Assembly (NCBI RefSeq): GCF_008831285.2
Contig: NC_045143.1
Location: 25,567,662-25,631,661, forward strand
From: Nymphaea colorata
Lineage: Eukaryota; Streptophyta; Magnoliopsida; Nymphaeales; Nymphaeaceae
DNA length: 64,000 nucleotides
Direction of reading: 5' to 3'
The notes under the pieces were generated by a model. That model was not told where the DNA came from and did no database searches. It saw only the letters and a program-made list of their open reading frames with translations. Both the position numbers and the translations under genes were made by a program. Of the stretch, positions 12,833-24,954 are shown piece by piece (the stretch's first letter is position 1; every line of letters starts with the position of its first letter).

Positions 12833-13503
12833 CCAACCTTCCTTGGGACTGAAACCTCTCTCACCGTGCTCATCCTCTGTCTCTTTCTCTTCCTCTTCTT
12901 CTATTCTCGTGGATAGTTCTGAGAGCACGACAGGCTGAATGTGCATATTAGGCTCGATCTAAGGTTTTCTTAAGCAAAAGATTAAAAACCCTAGATCGAT
13001 GCCCTGTTGAAGTGGCCGTGGATGGACGTTGCAGGTGTCTCCCTCACGTGGCAGAAGTTTCCTTTGTGGTTGGTGGTCACTACTTGGTGAATGGAAGTCG
13101 TTGTAGTCGTGGATATTACAACTTTTTTTTATCAGCCGTGGATCTGCCCTAGGGTTCTGTCAGCCGTGGATATGTCCTTCCTCTTGTTGGATGTTGCTGT
13201 CGTCGATTTGCTCTAAATTTCAGTCAGTCGTGGATCTGCCCTAGGTGATATTTGTCCTTCTTTTTGTTGGATATTGCAGCCGTGAATATGAATTCTTTCT
13301 TTATCGTGGATCTGCCCTAGCTGGTGTTGGATGTTGCAATAGTCGACCTGCTCTAAGTTTCAATCAGCCGTGGATCTGCCCTAGGTGCGATCTGGTCTAA
13401 GTTTCAGTCAGCTGCGGATTAAAATTCCTTTATCATTTGCATACTTTATCATCCCTTTCTGTGGTATATATATTAGTGTTGTTCTCTTTTTGTGGGAGTT
13501 GTG

Positions 13504-14415
13504 ATGGAGCTTGGACAGCCGTCTAATATGGGAGACAATTCTAAGATCGAGTCTCATACTGAATACAAGGTGGTTGGGAATCCTTTCTTCTATGGTTCTA
13601 CTGTGAAATTTGATGGTCACAACTATGAAATCTGGTCACAAATGTTTATGATGTCTGTAGTAGGACATAAGAAAGACCATATCATTGATGAAGATGAACC
13701 GAGTGTTAAAACTAGGAAATATGCCACATGGAAAGAAGATAATAGTATTGTTATGTCCTAGATCATGAACAGTGTGTAGACGGATATAGCTCCTACTCTT
13801 GCCTACTATATGACTGCCAAATATATGTGGACGTTCTTCAGACAAACTTATTCTCATGACAAGAATGTCTCAAAAATTTTACAAGTTGAGGAAGAGTTAC
13901 TTAAACTGTAGCAAGGTGAATTGGAACTATCTCAATACTTTGCTTCAGTTAAAGCTGCGTATGAATGATTGAAGGCTCTTCGAGCACCATGTCAGGCATG
14001 TTACAAGACTCATTTTGAGCAGACTATGGTGGCTAAGTTCTTGGCTGGTTTGTCCCCTAAGTATGAGGTTGCAAAAGTTTAGATGCTTACAGGAGCAGAA
14101 ATTCCAGATCTTGCTGAGGCATATAATTGACTCAGTAGATTGGCTGTATCTCTCCCTCAGTCCCAGAGTGAGTCTCCTTCTGCAGTCTTAGCTGTGTCTG
14201 GAGGGCGTGGGCAAGCCACTAGGGGAAGAGGCTCAGGTCGTGGTGTAGGGGGCAGAGGAAAATTTCAATGTACATTCTGTGGAAAATTGGGACATTTGGA
14301 AGATAGATGTTGGGACAAACATGCTAGACCGGCTTCTACTTCCCATGGCAGGGGATCTAGCACTTCAGGGGGCAGAGGGACCTTCTCTTCTCATATTCCT
14401 ATAGGGTCTGCCTGA
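13504..14415 (+). pseudogene. gag relic, copia element 2
   Basis: Starts at ATG 13504 after a 670-bp leader in which a block around GCCGTGGATCTGCCCTAG recurs several times. The frame carries TAG at 13759-13761 (in place of Trp), a further TAG, TAG at 13909-13911 (same codon as the element 1 stop) and more stops beyond. It still shows the zinc knuckle CX2CX4HX4C at 14269-14310 inside a Gly/Arg-rich region. It cannot make a full Gag. Confidence 0.85.
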
Positions 14416-14448
14416 GTTGCTACACCACTGGGAGAGACTCCTTCCTCG

Positions 14449-15974
14449 ATGAATTATGAGAACTCCACAGTGACTATGAGTAAAGCAGAGTATGATCAGC
14501 TTATGGCTCAGCGACCTCCTCCTACCACGATGTCTACAGCTGCCTCCTCGGTCATGGTGGATTCTGTTGATAGTACTTCTTCTCATGAACCAGGTACCAT
14601 GTGGATTATTGATTCTGGGGCTTCGAAACACTTTTGCAGTCAGCCTCAACATGTTAGGCTTGCCAACGGAAAGCTTTCTCCTATTATGGGAATTGGGGAT
14701 GTTAAACTTCCTGGTTCTATCATTCTTTCCCATGTTTTATATGCTCTAGAGTTTCCTGCTAACCTTCTATCTGTTACTCAGTTGACGAAAGATTTGCGTT
14801 GTAGAGCCATATTTGATCCTGGTTCATGTGTTTTTCAGGGCTTGCAAAATGGGAAGACGATTGGTGGCGGCCATGAGCACAAGGGAGTTTACCTACTGTT
14901 GGAACCAGTGGAGGGCGTGGCATCTATAGCTCTATCTAAGCCAACTCCATATCAGTGGCATCTCCGACTAGGCCATCCTTCATTATCAAAGTTTCGTGGT
15001 GTTCTCCCTAATATTTCTGTGTCTGAGTCATTCCGGCAAACACACTAGAAGTAGTTTTCCTTCCGGTAGTAGTCCATCTAGTCATGTAGTTTTTGATCTT
15101 ATTCATGTTGATGTTTGAGGGCCTAGCCGGGTTGTAAGCCGGGCCAAATTTAGGTATTACCTTGTCATTGTTGATGATTTTTCTCGTCTTAGTTGGGTGT
15201 TCTTGTTAAAAGAGAGGTCTGAAGTTATTTGTATTCTTCAAAATTTCATTATTGAAATAAAGACTAAGTTTGATTCCATTGTCAAAAACATTCACACTGA
15301 TAATGCTTGTGAGTTCAAATCCAATACCCTACTATAGTTTTACACCAAATATGGAATATGTCCTCAATTCACTTGCCCCCACATTTCTCAACACAATGGT
15401 GTTGCCGAACGTAAACATCTCAGCTACTTGACATGGCTCACACTCTCATGATACATAGTTGTGTTCCAGCGCAATTGTGGGGCCATACTCACTGCATGTT
15501 ACCTAATTAACCGTCTTCCATCCTCGTCTATTGGCAATCAAATTTTCATTCAAGTTCTCTATCCAGATAGACCCCTGTTTTCCATTCTACCCAAAGTCTT
15601 TGGGTGCACTTGCTTTGTTCACATCCTTGGTCCTAATAAAGACAAACTTGGTGCACAATCAATTAAATGCATTTTCATTGGTTATCCAAAACACCAAAAG
15701 GGTTATATCTGTTTTGACTCTCACACTCATAAGCAGTATATCAGTGCGGATGTTACATTCTTTGAGTCAAGTCCTTATTTTCACTCTACTCCATCAGTAT
15801 CCGACAGGTCATCGTCTATGCCTTTACCTATCCCACCGGTTCCCCTGCAGTCTATTCCTTATGATTCATTTCCAAGTGTCAGCAGATTCCATGATCCTCC
15901 ACTGGTCTACACCCACCGACACACTCCTACTCAGGATTGTCCACCAGTCGCTTCTCAGGATGTAAGTATTTCTG
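14449..15974 (+). pseudogene. Protease and integrase relic, copia element 2
   Basis: The protease keeps WIIDSGASKHF (DSGA at 14611-14622). The pre-integrase region shows WHLRLGHP; a frameshift follows near 15040. The integrase core can be followed in pieces (HVDV with Trp changed to TGA, VDDFSR, QHNGVAERKH) and then YLINRLPSSS and VFGCTCFVH. The frame changes again before the RT linker at about 15975. Confidence 0.85.
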
Positions 15975-17358
15975 ATGTTACTCATTGCTTTACGCAAAGG
16001 CAAAAGACAATGTACTCTTCATCCTATATCTCAGTTTGTTTCTACTACTGGTATTGATTGGCGTCTACAGAAATTTGTGTCAGCATTGTTAGTACATTCT
16101 ATTCCCTCCACCCACCAACTTGCGTTACTTGATCTTAAGTGGCGGCAGGCTATGCAGGATGAAATGGAGACTCTAATGCAAAGGGGCACATGGGAATTGG
16201 TTGATCCTCCATCTGGTTGTGAGGTTGTGGGCTCCAAATGGGTATTTACCATCAAGTACCTATCTGATGGCTCAGTGGAGCGCTACAAAGCTCGTCTTGT
16301 AGCAAAAGGTTATACCCAAACCTATGGGGTGGATTTCTTTGAGACTTTTTCTCCTGTGGCGAGGATGGGCATCATACGTCTTATTGTCTCTATTGCAGTA
16401 CATTATAATTGGCCCTTATATCAGCTGGATGTCAAAAATGCCTTCTTATATGGAGATCTTGATGAGACCGTGTATATGCAGCAACCTCCTGGTTTTGAAC
16501 GTCAAGGGGAGTGTGGTAAAGCGTGCAGGCTAAAGAAAGCTATATATGGCTTGAAACAAAGTCCTCGTGCGTGGTTTCATAAATTTTCAGAAGTTGAATT
16601 AAAATGTGGTTTCAAGAGATCTCAATTGGACCATTCATTATTCATCAAGAAAGGATCTAGAGGTACTGTGGTGTTAGTGGTGTATGTTGATGATATTGTG
16701 TTGACAGGTGAATGTGAGCAGGAGGTAGCTCATACAAAGAAATTTCTACAACAACACTTTGTTACCAAAGATCTTGGCCAGCTACGATATTTTCTTGGCA
16801 TTGAAGTTGCTCATAGTAAGGAAGGAGTGGTGTTATCACAAAGGAAGTATGTTCTTGATCTGTTACAGGACACAGGGATGCTGGGACCTAAACCTGTAAC
16901 TCTTCCTATGAACCCACAGGTACACCTATTTGATGATGAATCGGAAGAGGTAGCTTTTCATGCATACAGATCATTGATTGGTAAGCTTCTCTATGTGACA
17001 GTAACTCGACCAGACATTAGTTTTGCTGTGAGAAAATTAAGCCAATTCATGGAAAAACCAAGAAAATCACATTGGGATGCAGCTATGTTGATTGTCAAGT
17101 ACTTGAAGTCCTCCCCTGGCAAAGGACTTTTCTTTAAAAAGGGTATATCTCTTGATGTCAAAGCTTATAGCGACACAGATTATGCAGGCTCAGTTGATGA
17201 TAGGAAGTCCACCATAGGGTTTTGTGTGTTTGTGGGAGAAAATCTCATCTCTTGGAGAAGTAAGAAACAAAATGTTGTTTCTAGATCAAGTGCAGAGTCT
17301 GAATATCGTGCTATGGCTCAAACGGCTGCTGAAATGACATGGTCTAGATCCTTACTTG
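15975..17358 (+). pseudogene. Reverse transcriptase and RNase H (5' part), copia element 2
   Basis: A long open stretch with IALRKGK, ERYKARLVAKGY, QLDVKNAFL, GLKQSPRAWF, YVDD at 16683-16694, LRYFLGIEVA and LIGKLLYVTVTRPDIS. RNase H begins AYSDTDYAGS and SRSSAESEYRAMAQ, and is cut at 17358 by the hAT insertion. The catalytic RT residues appear intact; the break is the insertion. Confidence 0.9.
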
Positions 17359-20068
17359 TAGGGATGTCAACGGATCGGATTCGGATCGGATAAACCTTTT
17401 ACCATATCCGATTTCTCGGATATTCATATAATTGGATTCGGATTAAGTCTCGAATTCGGATGAGAAGATGTTTATACCATATCCGAATCCGATTTTAAAG
17501 TCCACATCCGAATCCGATCCGAATCCGAAATTTAACATATCCGAATCCGATCCAAATTTTAAGTTATACCTGAAATCAGAATCCGAATTTAAGTTATATC
17601 CGAATTCAATCGGAATCCGAATTTTAAGTTATATCCGAATCCATATCTGAATTCAATCCGAATCCGAATTTTAAGTTATATCCGAATCCGAACCTAAATT
17701 GGTGGCTTCACGTTTTGAACTTGGGACCTATGAATGGTTGGGCAAAAGGTCTAACCAAATGCCCCAACTTAAAGTTATTATAAAAGAAGACTATAAATTG
17801 TATATGAGGGTTAAATATAAATTAAGAGGCAATGGCTTGCATAAAGTTGCATATAATAATAGTCAAATAGTTATCATATAACCTATTTATTTAAAGTCAC
17901 ATAAAACTACTTAATTAAAAATTCATATATTTAAACATTTTTGTGTAAACAAGCAAACTATTATAGTTAAGGCATCAACTAAAGAGGATATCTTAAATAA
18001 TGTATTTATTTAATTTAAAATAAATAAAAAAAACTTGTATACAGAAATTTCAATAAAATTAGTATTTTTAAAAATATGAAAATTAATTGCAAATAAATAT
18101 ATTTAATATGAAATAGATGTTGAACTCATAAAAAAGTTTTATTTATCAAATTATCAATTATTTATTTAATTAATCAAGTAAATTATTTTGTATAATCATA
18201 TAATATGTCCAAAAGTCTTAGGTATTTAATATATAACACATAATTCACAAATTTACAAAAACATTTAACTAGTAAGAAAATAATAAATTGTTTGATTTAA
18301 TAAACTATATGATTTGATTAAATAATACAAATTTATAAAAAAAACACTTATTGCAATAAAACTAAGAGGACTAACCCAAAAAGTTAGTTAGTATGTAGAA
18401 GAATAAAAGTTTGACATCATTAAAACATTCTTTTTGCATATATAAAGCAAGAGTCTTTTAATTATCTCAATGAAATTAGAAAAAACCATTAAATAATGTC
18501 TTTTTTAAATGAGAAACAATATAGGTCACTTGATTTAATAATTGTCAATATGTAATTATGATTAAATAATAATTTACTCGATCAAAATATGTTATTATTT
18601 AAAAATAATCAAATCAATGTTCTATATATACAATTAATATGAAAAAAGTATGAAATGTCATATGAATAACTTATGAAAAAAATATACAAATCATATGAAA
18701 AACTTGTGGAAAAAATATGAAGTTTTTATTATTATTTTTAATTAAATAAATATATTATTTAAGGTTTCCTGCTAAAATACACGGTAAAGAAGCTTTCATA
18801 CTTTAGTTATAAAAATTGTGAATACTGAACATTAATTGGTTTATTTTTAACTAATAACATAACATATTTTAATTGACTAAACTATTATTTTATGTTGACC
18901 ACTTATTGTGAATTAAAAGACATTATTTAATGATTTTTTCTCATTTTATTGAGTTATTTGAAATAATTTGTGTTACACCCGTAAAAAGAGTTTTTAATAA
19001 TATATCAAATAATTTATTAATCCTCTTACCTTTATTACAATAATTATTTTTTTACATGAAATTATGTAATTGTTCCAATGATATGTAAGATAGTTTATTA
19101 AAAATTGGACAATCTGTTGTTTTCCTAATAGTTAAAGGCTTTTGTTTACAAATTTTGAATTTTGTGTTATATATCAAATACCTAAGACTTTTGGACATAC
19201 TATATGATTATACAAAATAATTTTTTTGATTGATTAAATAAATAATTTTTAATTTCATAAATTAAACTTTTTTATAAGTTCAAGAGTTTTTTCATATTAA
19301 ATAAATCTACTTGTGATTAATTTTCATATTTTTAAAAATACTAATTTTATTGAAATTTCTTTATAGAAGTTTATTATTATTATTTTTAATTAAATAAATA
19401 CATTATTTAAGATATTCTGTTTAGTTGATGCCTTAACTATAATAGTTTTCTTGTTTACACAAAAACGTTTAATTAAATATAATATTAATTATTTATTAAT
19501 TGGTTTTGTATGATATAGTTTTAAACATTTTAAGTACAATGTTATACATAGTAACTATATGACTATTATTATATGCAATTTCATAAAAGTCATCAGCTTT
19601 TAATCAAATTATTCATTCATATACAGTTTATATTCTTTATCTATCATAATTTTAAGTTGGTGCGCTTGGTTAGACCTTTTGCCTAACCATTCATAGGTCA
19701 CAACTTCAAAACTTGGGGAAACCAATTCAAGCTCTCTCAAGTTCGGATTCGGATATCATCGGATTCGGATATCAACTCACGGTTCGGAATTGGATATCAG
19801 TAATTCGGATTTGGATATCAACTCAGGAATCATCGGATATTTACTTAAAACAGAATCTGAATCCGTATCCGAACGGATAAGATGGTTAAAAATCCGATCG
19901 GAGATTTACTTAAAACCGAATCCAAATCCGTATCCGATCGGATGTTACTTCTTAAATCCGAATCCGATCCGATTTCTCAATCGGATGTCAAATTGCTAAC
20001 CATATCTGATTGTTTTCAAGTAATTCGGATCGAATATCCGATCCGAATCCGATCCGTTGACATCCCTA
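17359..20068. mobile_element. Non-autonomous fold-back hAT element nested in copia element 2
   Basis: Flanked by an exact 8-bp duplication CTTACTTG (17351-17358 and 20069-20076), diagnostic of hAT-type insertion. The ends are perfect inverted repeats for over 30 bases, starting TAGGGATGTCAACGGATCGG, followed by dense ATCCGAATCC subterminal repeats. The inverted symmetry continues imperfectly for roughly 900 bp per side: for example, the block at 17699-17780 pairs with 19650-19730, and 18211-18240 pairs with 19160-19200. The ~2.7 kb is very AT-rich inside and no transposase reading frame is visible, so it must have been mobilised in trans. Confidence 0.93.
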
Positions 20069-20354
20069 CTTACTTGAGAGTCTCGGAATTCCAACTTCTA
20101 CTCCTAAGAAGATGTTTTGTAATAACAAAGCGGCTACCTATATTGCCAATAATCCAGTATGTCATGAGAGGACAAAGCACATCGAAGTAGATTGCCACTA
20201 TATTCGCGATATGGTTCAAGAGGGAATTATCTCAACTATACATGTAGCCTCTGAAGATCAAGCCACTGATATCTTCACCAAAGCCTTGCCTATTGCAGAA
20301 TTTTCTAGATGTTGTGACAAGCTGAGCATGATTAACATCTATGCTCCAGCTTGA
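20069..20354 (+). pseudogene. RNase H (3' part), copia element 2
   Basis: Resumes after the hAT target duplication with KAATYIANNP, KHIEVDCHYIRD and DIFTKALP, and stops at TGA 20352-20354 next to the polypurine tract. It is the missing C-terminus of the RNase H domain cut at 17358. Confidence 0.88.
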
Positions 20355-20361
20355 GGGGGAG
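20351..20361 (+). other. Polypurine tract, element 2
   Basis: TTGAGGGGGAG lies directly before the 3' LTR at 20362. Confidence 0.85.
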
Positions 20362-20582
20362 TGTTGAATAATATGTGTTAGGTGGTATTTTCGAATATTT
20401 AAGAGTTTAGGAACAACTCTTTATAAATAAAGGTTTTATTTATGGACCTCTTTTGTAATTTGTTACATTACCCTAATTCTCATTTAACATGAGATTAGGG
20501 CAGCTTTAGTCAATATGATAGAAAGTTCTCTCTCTCTCTGTCTCTTGTTCTCTTCTCTCCTCTCCCTTGCCTGCACTTAAAA
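20362..20582 (+). repeat. 3' LTR of copia element 2
   Basis: Starts TGTTGAATAATA and follows the 5' LTR with about a dozen substitutions. Its terminus reads CACTTAAAA where the 5' LTR reads CACGTAACA. The expected CA end and the first base of the TSD are altered or missing. Confidence 0.88.
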
Positions 20583-20608
20583 CGTTGGCAAACTTCAGCA
20601 CTTCTCCA
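20583..20608 (-). pseudogene. ALA2-like flippase exon, 5' part beyond the copia insertion
   Basis: On the minus strand, an AG acceptor (CCCTTTAG) is followed by codons for W-R-S-A-E-V-C-Q-R, which join the LEHSLEVLG codons at 12593 when element 2 is removed. The join EVCQRLEH is the expected ALA2-family wording. Exons further upstream were not recognised. Confidence 0.8.
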
Positions 20609-22337
20609 CTAAAGGGAATGATTTGCATGCATTGACAAACTTTACATCTTCATTATGGGGCCGTTTGATGTCCTGAAAATCTGGAATTAAAAATATAAAA
20701 ATATATTTCTTGGAAAAAATGAATGGGAAAAATCTTTCCGATTCCTATTTTGATGTGTGTGTGATGACTGAGAAATATATTTCCAGAACTATATTTCTGT
20801 GTTTGATGATGAATAAATATATTTTTAGATTTCTAAAGAACTATAGTAGTAACTATCTTCTAGAAAGAATGCCATCAAAAATCACATATAAAACACGAAA
20901 GCAACATTCTGGCAAATCTCATGTAACAGTTGCACAATGGTAACAATTGGCCAGGATATAGTGTAACTTACAAGTATACACTTGAGAAAAGCTATATCTT
21001 AGCCAAACATCACATACAGAAAAGGTATCAATTATAAATTCAACTCAAGCAACAACTTCCATTACATCAATGGAGATTCATAAAACCTATACAAGACTCG
21101 TTTAACTCAAAACATCTCAAAACAAAAGCTTCTAATCAGCAATTTTATATCCATTTACCATGTTTGCGGATGCAAATAGCATCTTTTCCAGTTATGAGAG
21201 AAGCTTCTCTTTCCGGATGTTTCTGATTCAGATGACCAATGAAGAGACCATCCTCATCATGCCAGTTCACCTACTAATAACAGCCATAGGCTCCATTTCT
21301 CATTTTGATTCATCTACCAGGCATAAAACCAACATCACCAAATCAGCTTCTAGTAAGCAGGCTTTCAAATAAATGTAATCATCACCTCAGAGCCAGATTA
21401 GTTCGTAGAAAACAAAACCAGCCCCCATAAGCATATAATAGAGAGGAAATTCAGCATCAAGGAACACACTAGATGGGAAACTATCATCATTAATCTAGTG
21501 AAAATTTAACCACAAGAACTTCAATGCGACAAAGCATGAGAAGGTATACTGGAACACTCCAATGGAGAACCACCCACATAACCATGTGCATATGCAAGGA
21601 CTCCTTCAACACCATCTCCTTGCAACTTTTGCATGCTTCAAACACCACTTCCTGCATGATTTCATTTTCCAGACGTCCATCAAAAACATGAAAGAATTTC
21701 TCTCCCTCAAATATCACCCAATATAATGACCTGTTACCTGAGGCATGTGAGCGGCTTCATAAAAAGAGGAAAGGATTTGGCTGGGTTCCAGAAGATCAGA
21801 TACGGCAAGGATGGGCTTGCATCCAGCGGCTCTGCAAATCTACATGTAAGAAAATGATTGATCACTACAAAAAATAAGATTTTTGGCAACAGCCCATACC
21901 ATGAAAAGTAACTAAGTGGGCCAAAGTGTCCAATCATTAGCTAATGCAATATCAATGTGGTAGCACATTCAAACACAAGATAATTTGTAATGCCATAATT
22001 TTTCAGAAAAAGGTAAGCCAAAGGAGTTGGCTAACTAACACGATCTATGTGTACATAACTCAACCATGTAGCAGCAGATTGCTGATAGACTCAAGTGGGA
22101 TCACTATCTTTGGCCCTATTTCTCATTTTTATTGACTTCTTCATTCTCATTTTTGCCATTATGTTTTATAATCTTCCATAGTCTCTCAATTTTTTTCATC
22201 AGAAGTTTGTCTTATATTTTAAGGTCAAGAACATACGGGATCTTGCAAAAGCAGACATTGAAATATTTAGAGAGAAAGAGAAAGACGAATTACCTCCTCT
22301 CAACATGAAAAAAAGAAGAAACAAAGAGAATAAGGCC
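20609..22337. other. Mostly non-coding, with unidentified exon-like stretches on the minus strand
   Basis: 20655-20900 starts GGGGCCGTTTGATGTCC, a common beginning of plant MITEs. On the minus strand three stretches look coding. 21842-21740 lies between an AG and a GT and encodes CRAAGCKPILAVSDLLEPSQ then ILSSFYEAAHMPQ. 21717-21600 encodes FEGEKFFHVFDGRLENEIMQ. About 21270-21145 encodes DEDGLFIGHLNQKHPEREAS. I do not recognise the family or families. Confidence 0.35.
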
Positions 22338-22412
22338 TTAGATGAAATCTTCAGGACACTCATCGTCTAAATGCTTGCCAACAACTGATGGAGCATTTGC
22401 AAGATTGATCAC
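22338..22412 (-). pseudogene. Clathrin heavy chain fragment
   Basis: After an AG acceptor on the minus strand, 24 codons read VINLA then NAPSVVGKHLDDECPEDFI, ending in TAA. This matches the clathrin heavy-chain repeat segment normally written NAP-VVG-LLDDECPEDFI. In intact clathrin the protein continues for many hundreds of residues, so the stop marks a truncated or captured fragment. Clathrin heavy chain forms the coat triskelion of endocytic vesicles. No other clathrin exon was found nearby. Confidence 0.8.
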
Positions 22413-23129
22413 CTATCAAGAATATATATAGTTAATAAATAATACAGCACAACTGAAACTTAAATGCAATAGCACATGCCAACTAGAAAGAATGCATGCA
22501 TAATACTCTAGGGAGACCAAAAGCATGGCCAATAGACAAGCCATTGTTAAGTAGCTACATGTTCGTCTATTCATTGGAACATTCAAGCTTGACAATGACC
22601 TCATCTATAGAGCTCCAATTTGGCCGCCAGTGCCTACAAAGAGTTGGATGAACTTCACGTACATCCAATAACTCAGTAAAGGTTTTTTGCTTTTACATAC
22701 TATGCTTACACATTCTGCGTACGGAAATGACAACGAAATGTCGAGCATTACCCAACTGAGATACGAATATAAGTGAATTACAACATATACAACATTTCAG
22801 TATGGTTTCTACTTTCCAAACCTGTAGATCATGCATAGCACACCAAAATCCAATCCAAGTATTTTTGTTGTAAACTGGAAGCAGATATAGTTATATGCTT
22901 GACCATTCTGTGTGCAAGTAGTATCTTTGATTTTCTGTGTAATGTTGTAAGCATACTGCAGAAACACTAGTTAACTGTTAACAAGATGAGCAAGCGAGCT
23001 GGTTTCGGGTGGTAATTGCTTCAACAACGTGTCTGTCATCTTCATGGGTCCAGATCTAATCCTGGTCCTTTCAGAGTGAGACCAATCCCTCTGTGTTTCA
23101 GTCTCAAACAACCAATTCTTGCAAAAGCT
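22413..23129. other. Non-coding spacer
   Basis: No firm gene. On the minus strand 22690-22570 could encode TELLDVREVHPTLCRHWRPN before a stop, exon-like but not recognised. 22981-23129 continues the sequence that is interrupted by an LTR fragment in the right arm of the inverted duplication. Confidence 0.4.
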
Positions 23130-24493
23130 TCTATCAAATTGAATAGTAAAACCAAGAATCAACTAAATTGATGTATCGACATATATCCATAACAAAACAG
23201 TACCCAATTTTGACCCAAAAACCATACAAAAGTCAGTCCCTAACCTCTGCAAAATCACTGGTGGAACTAGTAGTTTTGTGCAGTTTGAGGATACTAAGAG
23301 TCCAATAAGTGAGAAGTATAGATCGAACATAGGGAACAAACGGATATTAAGTTAGACCAAAAGATGCACATTTACTACCTCAAATAGAAACAAGTCAAAA
23401 GGTTCTTCAAGAGTGATGCTACTAGTTTAATTACAAAAGTTGAAAAATAAACAATTCCTAAAGTGTAGTTGCTTGAAAGGGCAACCCTGTGTCAATTTAG
23501 ATCTTTGACTTGTGCTCCAACTCCTCCACTGAATGCATCCGCCCCTACATTTATCCAGGAGTGCCTGCGGCTGCAATGACGAACTTGAAAAAAAATGAGA
23601 ACAAAGAAAAACAAGGGCATAAACCTAGAGCTTAGACCCACTCACGAGCAAGAACTCTAAGCTCAACCAATAAACACTTTAAAACGATATACATGAAACA
23701 GAAAATAACCAAAATCCTTACTTGAAATCTATGTTCTCTAAATTAATTGGACCTAAATATAAGCAAATTTGAAAGACCGTGAAAGAAGCCTACACGATTC
23801 TGACTTAAGCTGTCGTATCACACCCAAAATCCCAACTCAATTCAGGTAAAAGATAGACCAATTGAAACTTGTTTGGTTTCCGCAAGCAATCTAATTTCTG
23901 CACATATATGTAAATTTCTCTAGCAAAAATTCTCTGTTTTTGACATCAACTTTGCAACCACTAGGTCAGATCAGATTCCCTACAATAAAATAAACTAAAC
24001 CCAAGAGATAAGTCTTGGCAAGCAAAACAAATCATTCATCAAATGTTAAAGTCACCCAAACATCCACAGTTTTGGAATAGAATTCTGCAGCAATCTCTGC
24101 AATTGTAGGAGATTTCCGACATAGAGGGTGTGGTTTCGAGCTCTTAGGCAATGTACATGCATAACACTTGGCTTCTTACCAATTATGATGAGCTAACAAA
24201 CAAAAAACACAAACAAACAACGACAGGATTTGCCTGTCTTTGTGCGAGCTTTTGCAACCATCATTAGTCAGTTTCTGTTTCTGCCAAAAATTTATGTAAA
24301 CTCACTCAAATCAAATTGGATGCCACAACTTTGTTGGGAACTCAAATAAAAACTTGATTTTGAAGTACAAGATCAAACTCTCGTGCAACATGAATCGGCT
24401 TTTCCAAAACCACAGTACATCCACAAGAACACTGATGAGTTGGGCTTTAAACTTCGACATCAGATGCATGAATCAAAAGACACTGACAATGTA

Positions 24494-24494
<1 letters not shown>

Positions 24495-24526
<32 letters not shown>
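24495..24526. repeat. (AAT)n microsatellite
   Basis: About ten AAT units in the left arm. The right arm at 57528-57550 has only a T-rich remnant, so the run changed after duplication. Confidence 0.9.
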
Positions 24527-24529
<3 letters not shown>

Positions 24530-24954
24530 GTTAAAAGCTAACGACTCTTTCAAACCCCTTCCTAAGCAAACCTTAAAAGAGAAATCAACAAAAATACTGT
24601 CTAGCCTTCGCAATAAAACAAATTGTGATGGGAACATGGAAAGGGGAAGATGGAAAATTCATTACACTCAGCATGAGTGGAATATGTTTGAGGGGTTTCA
24701 TCTATTCTATGAATGAACTAGCAGTTTGGTAATAAAAAGGACAACATTTTTCAAAAACAGAGAGGGGCTGGGAGTTCCTCATATGCCCATGAAGTTAGGA
24801 AACATTACAAGAAATGTCAAGTGTTTACTTTTAAATAGTTTATTAATCATCAATTTAAATCATAAGTAGAAAGTTCTCGTGTTGTGCAAATGATATGCCT
24901 TTCATTTACCCTCAATACCGTACAAGCATCGGGATTCATTTCGCACCAATGTTG

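Larger units (their letters stand above)
12594..20582 (+). mobile_element. Ty1/copia LTR retrotransposon, element 2 (inserted in a flippase exon)
   Basis: LTRs at 12594-12820 and 20362-20582 differ by roughly 5%. Gag-PR-IN-RT-RH order, PBS and polypurine tract are all present. The coding sequence is related to element 1 but the LTRs are of another family. The left flank ends CAAAC; the right flank starts AAAC after an LTR end lacking its last bases, so a few bases including part of the TSD were lost at the right junction. Removing the element restores an ALA2-like exon reading frame. The RNase H domain is interrupted by a hAT element, and many stops show that the element is dead. Confidence 0.93.

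Noticed and set aside
12716-12946. 76-codon minus-strand frame with Glu/Arg repeats
   Set aside because: It is generated by the CT run of the element 2 LTR.
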